Shown here piece by piece: positions 17,949-25,998 of a stretch of DNA of 64,000 nucleotides (position 1 is its first letter; every line of letters starts with the position of its first letter). The translations under genes and the position numbers were made by a program. The notes beneath the pieces were generated by a model. It saw only the letters and a program-made list of their open reading frames with translations, was not told the origin of the DNA and did no database searches. The stretch is from CAYGAG01 sp964347765 (GTDB lineage: Archaea; Thermoproteota; Bathyarchaeia; Bathyarchaeales; Bathycorpusculaceae). The stretch lies in assembly GCA_964347765.1 (NCBI GenBank), contig CAYGAG010000001.1:40918-104917 (forward strand). Direction: 5' to 3'.

Positions 17949-18433
17949 ACACCCTCTTGAACCTAGTACCGAAAGACCAGCGCCCGCTAATCTAAGATTA
18001 AGAGATCTGATGAAACATACCTTAACTTGGGACGAGCTCGCCAAGAGACTTGGTCACTCCTAAAACCAGATCGTGCGCTCGGGATCAAATTTCAGTAGGG
18101 TGTTGATTGACACCTTAGTCCTTCCTAGAGGGAGGGCATCGTGTACGGGAGCGCAGGACAGCGTCTGATTCATTGAATCAGAAGTCTTCTTCGTAATGCA
18201 GGGCGCGTCTTGATCTCATATGAGGAAGAAGGTCCCCTCGCTGCAGATCTCTTCTTCCGGAAGAATTTTGATGGTCATGACAGGTACATGTAGAAGCCCA
18301 GATAACGCCATTGAATGTGTTTTTCTTGCTAGAGGTCGATAATTGTGATAGTAAATCTTATATATGTCGGATTTGATTAGATAAATATAGATTTAAAATA
18401 GACAAATGTAGATTTAAAGACGGTGAGGATAGA
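17949..18433. other. Gene-free region after the tRNA remnant; possible integrase or HTH tail relic
   Basis: The plus strand just after the tRNA copy has an open frame to a TAA at 18059-18061 ending RLRDLMKHTLTWDELAKRLG then HS. This resembles the end of a tyrosine recombinase or an HTH domain but is too short to assign. Further on there is a 19-base palindrome (18164-18182) and nothing else I can identify before the ArsR promoter repeats. Confidence 0.35.
18383..18418 (+). promoter_or_regulatory. Two phased direct repeats in front of the ArsR-like gene
   Basis: AAATATAGATTTAAA (18383-18397) and AAATGTAGATTTAAA (18404-18418) match at 14 of 15 positions, and their starts are 21 bases apart, two helical turns. 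They overlap the probable TATA element and stop 15 bases before the ATG. This layout suits an autoregulatory operator bound side by side by a dimeric regulator. Confidence 0.55.
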
Positions 18434-19018
18434 ATGTCAGAAGAATTGAAAGAGGAAATGAAGCGACTCAAAGAAGAACTCCAGGAAATCAAAGAGCAAC
18501 TAGAAGAGAAAACTGAAAAGAAGCGTAAGCGGGATCGCGGCATATACATAGATGTCGGTGAACATGTAGGAGAATATGCAGAAGATGTCTTGGAAGGAGT
18601 GGTTGAGGGAATTCACGGAGAGCTTGAAAAGTCAATATTCATAGGTCCACACGGCCGACACATCAAAATCCGCGGACCAGGCATCAAGATTCACAAACGC
18701 GTTCCACGTACCGAGATAGAAGACGAGAGAGTTGACTTTGACAAAGCAGCGTCGGTAATGAGTGCACTAGGTCAAGAACATAGACTGCGAGTTCTGGACC
18801 AACTCATGAGTGGCGGAAAATATCTAAACGAGCTTCAAGAGAACCTGCCTGAAATCGCCGCAAGCACATTATCAAGCCACTTGAACGTACTTGAAGAAGC
18901 AGGGCTGATAGTGCAGGAAAGAGTACGAGGGCGTTATCTCATAACTATACCCGGCAGATCCGCCTACAAGATGGCGCGCCGCGTCAGTAGATTTCTTAAA
19001 AGGAGAGAGGAAGAATGA
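18434..19018 (+). CDS. ArsR-like winged-helix regulator with N-terminal coiled coil
   Basis: 194 residues. Residues 1-35 are a charged heptad-rich coiled coil (ELKEEMKRLKEELQEIKEQL). A glycine/histidine-rich middle follows (HVGEYAEDVLEGVVEGIHGE). The C-terminal 100 residues are an ArsR-type winged helix: LGQEHRLRVLDQLMSGGKYL, then the recognition helix ASTLSSHLNVLEEAGLI and wing VQERVRGRYLITIPG. GGTGAGG precedes the ATG. The next gene overlaps its stop as ATGA. The phased repeats upstream suggest it controls itself. No cysteine metal site like that of ArsR/SmtB is visible, so the signal is unknown. Confidence 0.85.
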   Translation: MSEELKEEMKRLKEELQEIKEQLEEKTEKKRKRDRGIYIDVGEHVGEYAEDVLEGVVEGIHGELEKSIFIGPHGRHIKIRGPGIKIHKRVPRTEIEDERVDFDKAASVMSALGQEHRLRVLDQLMSGGKYLNELQENLPEIAASTLSSHLNVLEEAGLIVQERVRGRYLITIPGRSAYKMARRVSRFLKRREEE

Positions 19019-19704
19019 AATGGAAGTACTATCAACTCGACACTGAAGTTTCAAAGACAACACAAGACATAACCTTATGGAAGAACGAAAAGGGCATTGT
19101 AGAAATTGCCAAAGGCACCCTAGCAGTGAGAGTCCTCCTTGACAATCAGTCATGCGGCTATATCTTCCATGGGAAGGGAAACCTGATACTCGACACAATT
19201 GTTGAAACAGATAAAGGCGCCATTGGGAAATCTGTTGAAAGAGTAGTCAATGAACCTTTTCTGATGCTAGGAAAACTCGACGAAGGACTCCAAAGTCTGG
19301 ACAAATCAAACCATGAAGACTTTACAAGATGCGGTCACGAGAGCAAACAACAATTCATGCCGAAAGCAGAAGGTCTACTAGAAAAGTTCTTCGAAGGGTC
19401 AACATGCGATCACAGGAACTCCAAAGCTTTTGACGAAGGCGCATCTGCGTTTGCATTTCCAAACAAGAAGGGCAAACTGGATATTCTTGTGGCAAAGGAC
19501 ACCAAGCTGGTATACACGTCTACTGACGAAGTTTTCGTGTCAAAAGGAGAAAAGACAGTTCTCACGACCCCTAGAAGAGTTGTTGTGTCAAAACCTACCC
19601 AATCAATCTCTGTCGAAAAGAATTATGATCCAAAAATACACATATCCAGAGGAGATCATGAATGCCCTCCTCAAAAAGGTGATGCAAATGAAGAGAGAAA
19701 CTGA
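19015..19704 (+). CDS. Hypothetical protein co-translated with the ArsR-like regulator
   Basis: 229 residues, soluble, beta-rich by appearance in the first and last thirds (IVEIAKGTLAVRVLLDNQSC; ILVAKDTKLVYTSTDEVFVS). It has several cysteine/histidine pairs in the middle (FTRCGHES, GSTCDHRN) that could bind metal. The ATG overlaps the upstream stop by four bases, so it is in the same operon. I do not recognise a family. Its dependence on the regulator suggests it is either the controlled effector or a partner. Confidence 0.65.
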   Translation: MKWKYYQLDTEVSKTTQDITLWKNEKGIVEIAKGTLAVRVLLDNQSCGYIFHGKGNLILDTIVETDKGAIGKSVERVVNEPFLMLGKLDEGLQSLDKSNHEDFTRCGHESKQQFMPKAEGLLEKFFEGSTCDHRNSKAFDEGASAFAFPNKKGKLDILVAKDTKLVYTSTDEVFVSKGEKTVLTTPRRVVVSKPTQSISVEKNYDPKIHISRGDHECPPQKGDANEERN

Positions 19705-19924
19705 AAAGAGCATTAAACCCACATCAACTAATCCCAGAGAGCCTCTGTCGACTGACATAGTTCGAACGATTTTTAGTATGAGGAGACTCTTCAACAATGC
19801 CTCGCGTCACTCCCCTGGAACCAACGAACAAGTGAAGATTACCAACACTCAACTTTCTGAATATGAACAGAAACGGGCACGAGCATTAACGCTCTTCGAT
19901 CACAACCACAACTGGAAACGTTAG
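19658..19924 (+). CDS. Possible small basic protein overlapping the preceding gene
   Basis: 88 residues from ATG 19658, which is preceded by AGAGGAGATC at ideal spacing although it lies inside the previous gene in another frame. Beyond the 47-base overlap the frame stays open for 220 bases (STDIVRTIFSMRRLFNNASR ... LSEYEQKRARALTLFDHNHN). No family is recognised. The site and the length argue for translation; composition alone is not decisive. Confidence 0.45.
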   Translation: MNALLKKVMQMKRETEKSIKPTSTNPREPLSTDIVRTIFSMRRLFNNASRHSPGTNEQVKITNTQLSEYEQKRARALTLFDHNHNWKR

Positions 19925-20160
19925 GTTCCCTCCTCGTCGCCTGTCTAGTCTTGCCGTCACAAGATAGCGATGCGTGAAGTAAGTCGATCTTGTGATAGCA
20001 GCAAGCAGAAATATCGTACAGAAACTAAGTCGCCAAACACATAGGTTTTACAGACAAATCCATATCCATATTTCAGCAACTTTCCAAGGGAGTAAAACCA
20101 TGATCTCTGCAATGCAGGAGTTCGCACCATTTTTATCGGCGTGCAGGCATAATAAGTGGT

Positions 20161-20562
20161 ATGCAGAAGATGAAAGAAGAAAAAATCAGGGCTTCTGTGA
20201 GAGGGCGCACAACTCAAGGGAACAAAGTGCGAGAGGGACGAGGCTTCAGTCGTGAGGAGATCAAACAAGCAGGCTTGACCCTTCAGCTGGCGAAGAGACA
20301 GGGAATGCGCGTAGATACACGGAGAAAAACGGTCCACTCACAGAATGTTCAGACTCTCAAAAAACACTCCAGAACATCTGTGCCCCTCACTGAGATCAAA
20401 GGTATCGGAAAAGTCGCTGAAGAAGAATTGCAGAAAGCAGATGTCATGGATGCTTATGATCTAGCCCATATTGACATCCAAATCCTAGCTGAGAAGGTTC
20501 CCTACTCAAAGAGAATTCTGGAGAGATGGCAAAATGAAGCTAACGAACTGCTGAACAGGTGA
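20161..20562 (+). CDS. rpl13e: Ribosomal protein eL13 homologue with C-terminal helix-hairpin-helix domain
   Basis: 133 residues. Residues about 10-65 carry the eL13 pattern: GRGFSREEIKQAGLTLQLAK, then RQGMRVDTRRKTVHSQNVQT with LKKH. A second part, residues 77-130, reads LTEIKGIGKVAEEELQKADV, a helix-hairpin-helix like that in many DNA/RNA-binding proteins. eL13 occurs in eukaryotes and in part of the TACK archaea, where it is usually the short domain alone, so the extension is notable. A TTTTTATC element 25-30 bases upstream suggests a nearly leaderless transcript. It lies just before the alpha operon. Confidence 0.75.
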   Translation: MQKMKEEKIRASVRGRTTQGNKVREGRGFSREEIKQAGLTLQLAKRQGMRVDTRRKTVHSQNVQTLKKHSRTSVPLTEIKGIGKVAEEELQKADVMDAYDLAHIDIQILAEKVPYSKRILERWQNEANELLNR

Positions 20563-20868
20563 CAAAAGAACAAGTGGCAAACACAGACTCATTTGTTCAT
20601 GAAATCGGCCCGCACTAGATACTCCAAGGCTTAAGCTTTCCATGAGGACGACCAGATATGACTCCTCTCTTTCTGCCTTTGTATTCTGATTGATATTCCG
20701 ATGCCTACGTCGATGAACCCCACCAAGAAACTCCTCGAAGGTCCATGAACCAGCAAGCCTCACACAAATGCGCGCGAAGTTGAAAAAGACCTGTGAAAAC
20801 CAAGGTAAGGTTTAAATAAAGTTTGGCTTATCTGCGTAGTTAGCTTCAGATCTGATAGTTGACGTTGA
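20563..20868. other. Leader region of the alpha operon
   Basis: 306 bases without a gene. The TATA element at 20810-20820 belongs to the uS13 operon. Confidence 0.4.
20810..20820 (+). promoter_or_regulatory. TATA box of the uS13 (alpha) operon
   Basis: GTTTAAATAAA lies 49-59 bases ahead of the uS13 ATG, giving a leader of about 25-30 bases. Confidence 0.6.
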
Positions 20869-21336
20869 ATGTCAAAAGAATTCCGCCATATACTTCGGAT
20901 AACAGGCACAGATGTAGATGGCACCCTCAAAGTTCCATATGCTCTAGTGAAAATCAGAGGGATAAATCTCAATCTTGCAAATGCCATACTTAGGAAAGCC
21001 ACCGTTAGTCTCGACAAGAGAGCTGGTTTTCTGACCGACACGGAGATCGAGAAGATCGAGAAGATCATAAAAAACCCGAAAATCTCTGGCATGCCCGACT
21101 GGCTATTGAATAGAAGAAAAGACCTAGAGACAGGAGAAGACCTGCATCTAATCAGCGCAGATCTCGACTTAAGCACAAAAACAGACGTCAAAAGGATGAA
21201 GGAGATCAAATCGTGGCGTGGATATCGTCATGCCTATGGATTGAAAGTCAGAGGTCAGAGGACTAAAGCTACTGCAAGGAAAGGAAGAGCCATTGGAGTG
21301 AGAGTGAAGAAGCAACCGAGAGAGAGAAGGATGTAA
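20869..21336 (+). CDS. rps13: Ribosomal protein uS13
   Basis: 155 residues, the usual archaeal length. FRHILRITGTDVDGTLKVPY at the start, the central helix-two-turn-helix, and the C-terminal SWRGYRHAYGLKVRGQRTKA with a basic tail are uS13. It sits in the small-subunit head and contacts uL5/tRNA. First gene of uS13-uS4-uS11-rpo3. Confidence 0.96.
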   Translation: MSKEFRHILRITGTDVDGTLKVPYALVKIRGINLNLANAILRKATVSLDKRAGFLTDTEIEKIEKIIKNPKISGMPDWLLNRRKDLETGEDLHLISADLDLSTKTDVKRMKEIKSWRGYRHAYGLKVRGQRTKATARKGRAIGVRVKKQPRERRM

Positions 21337-21343
21337 CACATAC

Positions 21344-21898
21344 ATGGGTGACCCTAAAAAGCAGAGGAAGAAATACGAGACCCCACGATTTCTGTGGAGG
21401 ACAGACATTCTACAGGATGAACTCAGGCTAATGGGTCAGTATGGCTTGAGGAACAAGCGTGAGTTATGGCGCCACAAGACAATGTTGTCAAAGTTCAGAG
21501 GAATAGCCCGCTCGCTCATAGGCAAGACGCCCGAAGAACGCCAAGAAATGGAAAGAAAGCTTCTAGCTCGCTTGAAAAGGCTAGGCATTATACATGAAGA
21601 AGCAGTTCTCGATGATGTACTAGACCTTGCAATCGAAGATGTCCTGGAACGTAGACTGCAGACGATCATTTTCAGAAAAGGTCTATCGAAGTCAGTCCAC
21701 CAAGCTCGTCAACTGATAATCCATAGGCACATAGCCATAGCAGGTCAACGCGTAACAGCTCCAAGCTATCTCGTGGCTAGGGAAAAAGAAGATCAGGTAG
21801 AGTACGCTCCTGAAAGCCCCCTGGCAAGACCATCCCATCCTCTACGGCAGACAATTGCAGTTGTCTCTACTACAGAAGCAAAAGTCGAGGGACGATAG
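21344..21898 (+). CDS. rps4: Ribosomal protein uS4
   Basis: 184 residues. MGDPKKQRKKYETPRFLW is the archaeal start. The S4 RNA-binding domain lies at about residues 100-160 (RRLQTIIFRKGLSKSVHQAR, QLIIHRHIAIAGQRV). A primary 16S binder. Eight bases separate it from uS13. Confidence 0.96.
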   Translation: MGDPKKQRKKYETPRFLWRTDILQDELRLMGQYGLRNKRELWRHKTMLSKFRGIARSLIGKTPEERQEMERKLLARLKRLGIIHEEAVLDDVLDLAIEDVLERRLQTIIFRKGLSKSVHQARQLIIHRHIAIAGQRVTAPSYLVAREKEDQVEYAPESPLARPSHPLRQTIAVVSTTEAKVEGR

Positions 21899-21899
21899 C

Positions 21900-22310
21900 A
21901 TGAGTAGCAAGGGCGCGAGTAGGAAGACTGAAAAATGGGGCGTAGTCCACATCTTTAGCTCCTACAACAATACGCTAGTTCACATCACGGATATTTCAGG
22001 GGCAGAGACAATAGTGAGAACGTCAGGTGGGATGTTTGTGAAAGCAGATAGAATGGAATCCTCAACGTATGCCGCCATGAGAGCAGCCTCTGCGGCTGCG
22101 AAAACTGCCAAAGACAAGGGGATAAACGGCATACATATCAAAGTAAGAGCTCCTGGCGGCTCGGGACCGAGAACTCCTGGTGCAGGTGCACAAGCAGCCA
22201 TCCGAGCTTTGGCTAGAGAGGGATTTCGTATAGGACGGATAGAGGAAGTGACACCTATACCACATGACGGGACTCGAAGGCCTGGCGGCAGAAGAGGAAG
22301 AAGAGTCTAG
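21900..22310 (+). CDS. rps11: Ribosomal protein uS11
   Basis: 136 residues from ATG 21900, one base after the uS4 stop; an upstream in-frame start would run into uS4. WGVVHIFSSYNNTLVHITD, GGMFVKADRMESSTYAAM and HDGTRRPGGRRGRRV are the conserved uS11 segments. It lies on the platform near the mRNA exit. Confidence 0.97.
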   Translation: MSSKGASRKTEKWGVVHIFSSYNNTLVHITDISGAETIVRTSGGMFVKADRMESSTYAAMRAASAAAKTAKDKGINGIHIKVRAPGGSGPRTPGAGAQAAIRALAREGFRIGRIEEVTPIPHDGTRRPGGRRGRRV

Positions 22311-22403
22311 CCGACCTGTAGTTGAAACTCTTCCTTTTAGGAGAAAGGTTGAAATAATGCACTCTTATCTTATTGAACGGCACAGCGTCTATCATAGATT
22401 ATC

Positions 22404-23243
22404 ATGGTGGCTGTGTTAGTGGAGATAGAAGTACTCAAAAGGGATGACAAAGCAATTCAACTCCTGATTCACGGAGTTGACGCCCCATTCATGAATGCTT
22501 TGAGAAGGACTATGATCGCAGAAGTTCCATCTATGGCGATAGATGAAGTTGTCATGATTGAGAATTCTTCTGTACTGCAAGATGAGTTCATAGCCCACAG
22601 ATTGGGGTTCACCCCTCTGAAGACTGATCTCGACAGCTACAACCTGCCAGAAAAGTGTACTTGTGGAAGTGAGTTTGGATGCAATCTCTGCAGAGTCTCT
22701 CTCGTGTTGGATGCAGAGGCAAAGGATGGAACCCGAACTGTATATTCAGGAGAGTTGACCCCTGAAAATCCAGACATCGCCCCTGTGAGTAGCAGAATAC
22801 CCATAGTAAAACTGGCAAAGGAACAGAGACTGAGGCTCGAGGCCTACGCTAGGCTTGGAAAGGGTAAGAATCATGCGAAATGGCAACCGGTCTCCATGTG
22901 CGGATACAAGTACGTCCCTCAGATAACCATCGACAAAGAACAATGTAATATGTGTGGCAAATGCGTGGATATATGCCCAAAAGCGGTGTTCTCCAAAGCC
23001 GGAGACAAGATAGAGATTCGAAATTATTTGGCTTGCACTCTCTGCCAAGACTGTGTTGACATCTGTCCGCAGAACCCTCCTGCCATAGAGGTAGTTTGGA
23101 AAGAGGATGACTTCATCCTCACCTTTGAATCTACAGGCGTCCTCCGTCCGGAGCGCATAATCAAAGAATCCCTCGACATTCTAAGCGGAAAATTCAAGGA
23201 ATTCTCAGATAGAGTCAAGGTGGAAAAAAGTGATGAAACTTAA
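22404..23243 (+). CDS. rpo3: RNA polymerase subunit Rpo3 (D) with two ferredoxin-type clusters
   Basis: 279 residues. The alpha-like dimerisation domain opens with FMNALRRTMIAEVPSMAIDE. A zinc-type set, CTCGSEFGCNLC (85-96), follows. The inserted ferredoxin domain keeps both complete motifs, CNMCGKCVDICP (181-192) and CTLCQDCVDICP (211-222). Many archaea have lost one or both; retaining eight cysteines suggests two [4Fe-4S] clusters that stabilise assembly with Rpo11. A 93-base gap separates it from uS11. Confidence 0.96.
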   Translation: MVAVLVEIEVLKRDDKAIQLLIHGVDAPFMNALRRTMIAEVPSMAIDEVVMIENSSVLQDEFIAHRLGFTPLKTDLDSYNLPEKCTCGSEFGCNLCRVSLVLDAEAKDGTRTVYSGELTPENPDIAPVSSRIPIVKLAKEQRLRLEAYARLGKGKNHAKWQPVSMCGYKYVPQITIDKEQCNMCGKCVDICPKAVFSKAGDKIEIRNYLACTLCQDCVDICPQNPPAIEVVWKEDDFILTFESTGVLRPERIIKESLDILSGKFKEFSDRVKVEKSDET

Positions 23244-23592
23244 GACAACAAATCCAGAATTAATCGAGCTAACCCGTTTTCTGCGAAAGGAGAGCAGAGA
23301 GAGGAAGGTCGAGATCTGGCGAGATATTGCGAAACGTCTATCGAAGCCTAGGAGAAACCGTGTTGCTGTGAACCTGAGTCGACTAAACAGATGTACTGAG
23401 AAAAGGGAAACGGTCGTAGTTCCTGGCAAAGTTCTAAGCGCCGGAAAGATTGATCATTCAATAACCGTCGCAGCTTTCGCATTCTCAAGCAGGGCAATGG
23501 AGAAGATAAAAGCTGCAAAGGGAAAAACCTTGTCCATCCTCCAACTCGTGAAGAAGAACCCAAAGGGTTCAAACATCAAGATTGTCGAGTGA
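23233..23592 (+). CDS. rpl18e: Ribosomal protein eL18
   Basis: 119 residues from the ATG at 23233 (a GTG lies one codon before). TNPELIELTRFLRKESRERK and VVVPGKVLSAGKIDHSITVA are eL18 signatures, and the family is structurally related to uL15. It overlaps the end of rpo3 by 11 bases, implying coupled translation. Confidence 0.95.
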   Translation: MKLKTTNPELIELTRFLRKESRERKVEIWRDIAKRLSKPRRNRVAVNLSRLNRCTEKRETVVVPGKVLSAGKIDHSITVAAFAFSSRAMEKIKAAKGKTLSILQLVKKNPKGSNIKIVE

Positions 23593-23596
23593 TAAC

Positions 23597-24040
23597 ATGA
23601 ACAATAGAAAAGCGGAAGCCACGATAGTGGATGCAGAAGGCCTCATTCTCGGCAGGATGGCCAGCATAGTTGCCAAACGATTACTCATTGGTGAAGAAAT
23701 AGTAATAGTGAATGCTGAGAAAGCTGTGCTTTCAGGGAAGAAGAAAAGCAGAGTGAAAGAAGCCAAAAGATTCCTGAAAGTTGGCCATCCTGAAAAAGGC
23801 CCCTTCCATTATAGGACCCCCTATAGAATGGTTCGAAGAACAGTGAGAGGTATGCTTCCATATAGACAGCCCAAAGGCAAGCAAGCCTATAAACGCCTCA
23901 AAGTTTTCGTTGGAATACCCGAACAGATCAGAGAACGTGAGAAACAGACCTTAACAGAGGCTCAATCCCGAAAGTTGACATGCCCGTATTTTACACTTGG
24001 CGAACTAGCAGAAGAGATAGGCTGGAATCCAGGTGAATAG
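23597..24040 (+). CDS. rpl13: Ribosomal protein uL13
   Basis: 147 residues from ATG 23597. DAEGLILGRMASIVAKRLL at the start and YRTPYRMVRRTVRGMLPYRQ in the middle are the uL13 hallmarks. It is an early 23S binder and follows eL18 by four bases, as in most archaea. Confidence 0.96.
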   Translation: MNNRKAEATIVDAEGLILGRMASIVAKRLLIGEEIVIVNAEKAVLSGKKKSRVKEAKRFLKVGHPEKGPFHYRTPYRMVRRTVRGMLPYRQPKGKQAYKRLKVFVGIPEQIREREKQTLTEAQSRKLTCPYFTLGELAEEIGWNPGE

Positions 24041-24042
24041 TC

Positions 24043-24453
24043 ATGCCTGCTAAAAAAGTTCTTGTAGTCAGCGGGAAAAGGAAGACAGCGATAGCGCGAG
24101 CTACTGTCAGACCCGGGAAGGGTAGAATACGTATAAATAGAATCCCGTTGGAAATCTATGAACCCGAGATCGCCCGAGAAAAAATAATGGAGCCATTTAC
24201 ACAGGCAGGAGATGACGTTTGGAAAAAGCTCGACGTAGACGTGAAAGTTTACGGTGGTGGATACATAGGGCAAGCTGAAGCGTCAAGGATGGCAATAGCA
24301 AATGCCCTATTGAAATGGACAAAAAGTTCGCGCTTGAGCAGAGCCTTTATCGAGTATGATAGAACCATGGTCGTAGGAGACCCTAGAAGGAAGGAGCCTA
24401 AAAAGTTTGGTGGTCCTGGAGCAAGAGCGCGTGAACAGAAAAGCTACAGATAG
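24043..24453 (+). CDS. rps9: Ribosomal protein uS9
   Basis: 136 residues. SGKRKTAIARATVRPGKGRI, GGGYIGQAEASRMAIANALL and the tail ending KSYR, which reaches the P-site tRNA, identify uS9. Two bases separate it from uL13. Confidence 0.97.
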   Translation: MPAKKVLVVSGKRKTAIARATVRPGKGRIRINRIPLEIYEPEIAREKIMEPFTQAGDDVWKKLDVDVKVYGGGYIGQAEASRMAIANALLKWTKSSRLSRAFIEYDRTMVVGDPRRKEPKKFGGPGARAREQKSYR

Positions 24454-24465
24454 GACGGTTTCAAC

Positions 24466-24702
24466 ATGATAATACCTGTAAGATGCTTCACATGCGGCAA
24501 ACTAATCGGGGATATGTGGGAGGAATTCGCCAGGAGAGTAAAAGCTGGAGAAGAGCCTGGCGATGTCCTCGACAGCTTAGGCGTCACAAGATACTGTTGT
24601 AGACGCATGCTGCTCTCTCACGTTGAGATCATAGATGAAGTCATACGTTTCCATGAAGTCGCAGAGAAGAGAAGAGAAGCAAGGAACTACTACTATTACT
24701 GA
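24466..24702 (+). CDS. rpo10: RNA polymerase subunit Rpo10 (N)
   Basis: 78 residues. MIIPVRCFTCGKLIGDMWEE and LGVTRYCCRRMLLSHVEIID supply the C-x2-C and CC zinc ligands of Rpo10/RPB10. It is slightly longer than usual owing to a charged tail ending in four tyrosines. Rpo6 (K), often next to it, is absent here. Confidence 0.96.
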   Translation: MIIPVRCFTCGKLIGDMWEEFARRVKAGEEPGDVLDSLGVTRYCCRRMLLSHVEIIDEVIRFHEVAEKRREARNYYYY

Positions 24703-24719
24703 GCAACGGAAGAAGAAAA

Positions 24720-25985
24720 ATGTCCACAGTCATTGAAGACATAGTCGCTAGAAAGGTTCTCAACAGCCGTGGGGACGAAACAATAGAGGTTGATGTCCTA
24801 ACGCCTTCAAGCTATGGAAGAGCTTCAGCCCCTGTAGGAAAAAGCCGTGGAACAGCAGAAGTGGTCAACTATCCTTCAGGCGGAGTAGATGAAGCCATAA
24901 AAAAAATAGAGGAAGTCATAGCCCCTGAATTGGTTGGGCTAAACGCAGACTTCCAAGAAGAGATTGACGAAATCCTTCACGAGATAGATGGCACAGAAGA
25001 CTTTCGAGTCATAGGTGGGAACACAGCCCTAGCCGTCTCCTTGGCAAGCACCGAAGCTGCAGCAAACTCCTATGGTCTGCTTCTCTTTCATTATCTAGGA
25101 GGATATCTGGCACATGAACTGCCATATCCTCTAGGGAACATCATAAGTGGAGGAACACATGGTGGGGGAAAGACGCCCGATATTCAAGAATATCTGGTTC
25201 TCCCCTTTGGAGCAGAATCCTTCTCGGAAGCCGCAATAACCAATGCCCGAATCCATAAGAAGGTAGGTGAAAAATTGTCTGACAAGCTAAAATCCAAGGC
25301 TAATTCTTTTGGAAAGGGCAGAAGTGACGAAGGAGCCTGGATTGCCGACATCGGTAACCTTGAAGCGTTAGAGATCTTGGCGGAGACATGCGAAGAAGGA
25401 AGCAATGAAATGGGTTTGGAATGCGGACTGGCTTTAGATATCGCTGCAACCTCTCTATGGAACAGTGAAAGACAAACCTACATTTATGATAGAGAACAAA
25501 GAGAAAGAGATTCCGGTGAGCAACTAGAGTTCATAAGGGAGCTCATCGAGAAGTACCACCTAGTATATGTAGAGGATCCGTTCCATGATGAAGACTACAA
25601 AAATACCGCGGAACTAACCAAAAGAGTGAAAGGGTGTTTGATCTGCGGTGACGACCTTTTTGCAACGAACGTTGAAAGATTAAGTCGTGGACTGGAGATG
25701 GATGCGGCCAACGCCGTCATAGTAAAAGTGAACCAGGTCGGCACCCTCACCGACGCTTGGGAAACAATAGAACTGGCAGGAGGAACAGGATACGTTCCAG
25801 TAATGGCCCACCGATCAGGTGATACATGCGATTTTCACATAGCTCACTTAGCAGTTGCCTTTCGATGTCCTATCATAAAAACTGGAGTTGTTGAAGGGGC
25901 AAGGGTAGTGAAGATAAACGAGCTGATAAGAATAGAAGAATTTCTAGGGGATAGAGCTAAAATGGCTGATCTTCAGATAACTTAG
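24720..25985 (+). CDS. eno: Enolase (divergent archaeal form)
   Basis: 421 residues. VARKVLNSRGDETIEVDV at the N terminus, then GGTHGGGKTPDIQEYLVLP around the catalytic loop, DEGAW, VEDPFHDED, CGDDLFATN, IVKVNQVGTLTDA (catalytic lysine) and MAHRSGDT all match enolase, which interconverts 2-phosphoglycerate and phosphoenolpyruvate. The usual KTGAPCRSER segment reads KTGVVEGARVV, so this is a divergent member. It lies between rpo10 and uS2, the normal archaeal place. Confidence 0.9.
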   Translation: MSTVIEDIVARKVLNSRGDETIEVDVLTPSSYGRASAPVGKSRGTAEVVNYPSGGVDEAIKKIEEVIAPELVGLNADFQEEIDEILHEIDGTEDFRVIGGNTALAVSLASTEAAANSYGLLLFHYLGGYLAHELPYPLGNIISGGTHGGGKTPDIQEYLVLPFGAESFSEAAITNARIHKKVGEKLSDKLKSKANSFGKGRSDEGAWIADIGNLEALEILAETCEEGSNEMGLECGLALDIAATSLWNSERQTYIYDREQRERDSGEQLEFIRELIEKYHLVYVEDPFHDEDYKNTAELTKRVKGCLICGDDLFATNVERLSRGLEMDAANAVIVKVNQVGTLTDAWETIELAGGTGYVPVMAHRSGDTCDFHIAHLAVAFRCPIIKTGVVEGARVVKINELIRIEEFLGDRAKMADLQIT

Positions 25986-25998
25986 GAAGAGATAGAAA

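Noticed and set aside
17817..18044. 75-codon minus-strand open frame over the tRNA-Asn remnant
   Set aside because: It is built on the T tract and the tRNA copy; composition is unlike the real genes and there is no ribosome binding site.
19430..19657. Upstream part of the overlapping frame at 19658
   Set aside because: No ribosome binding site at 19430 and it is fully inside another gene; only the part from 19658 is supported.
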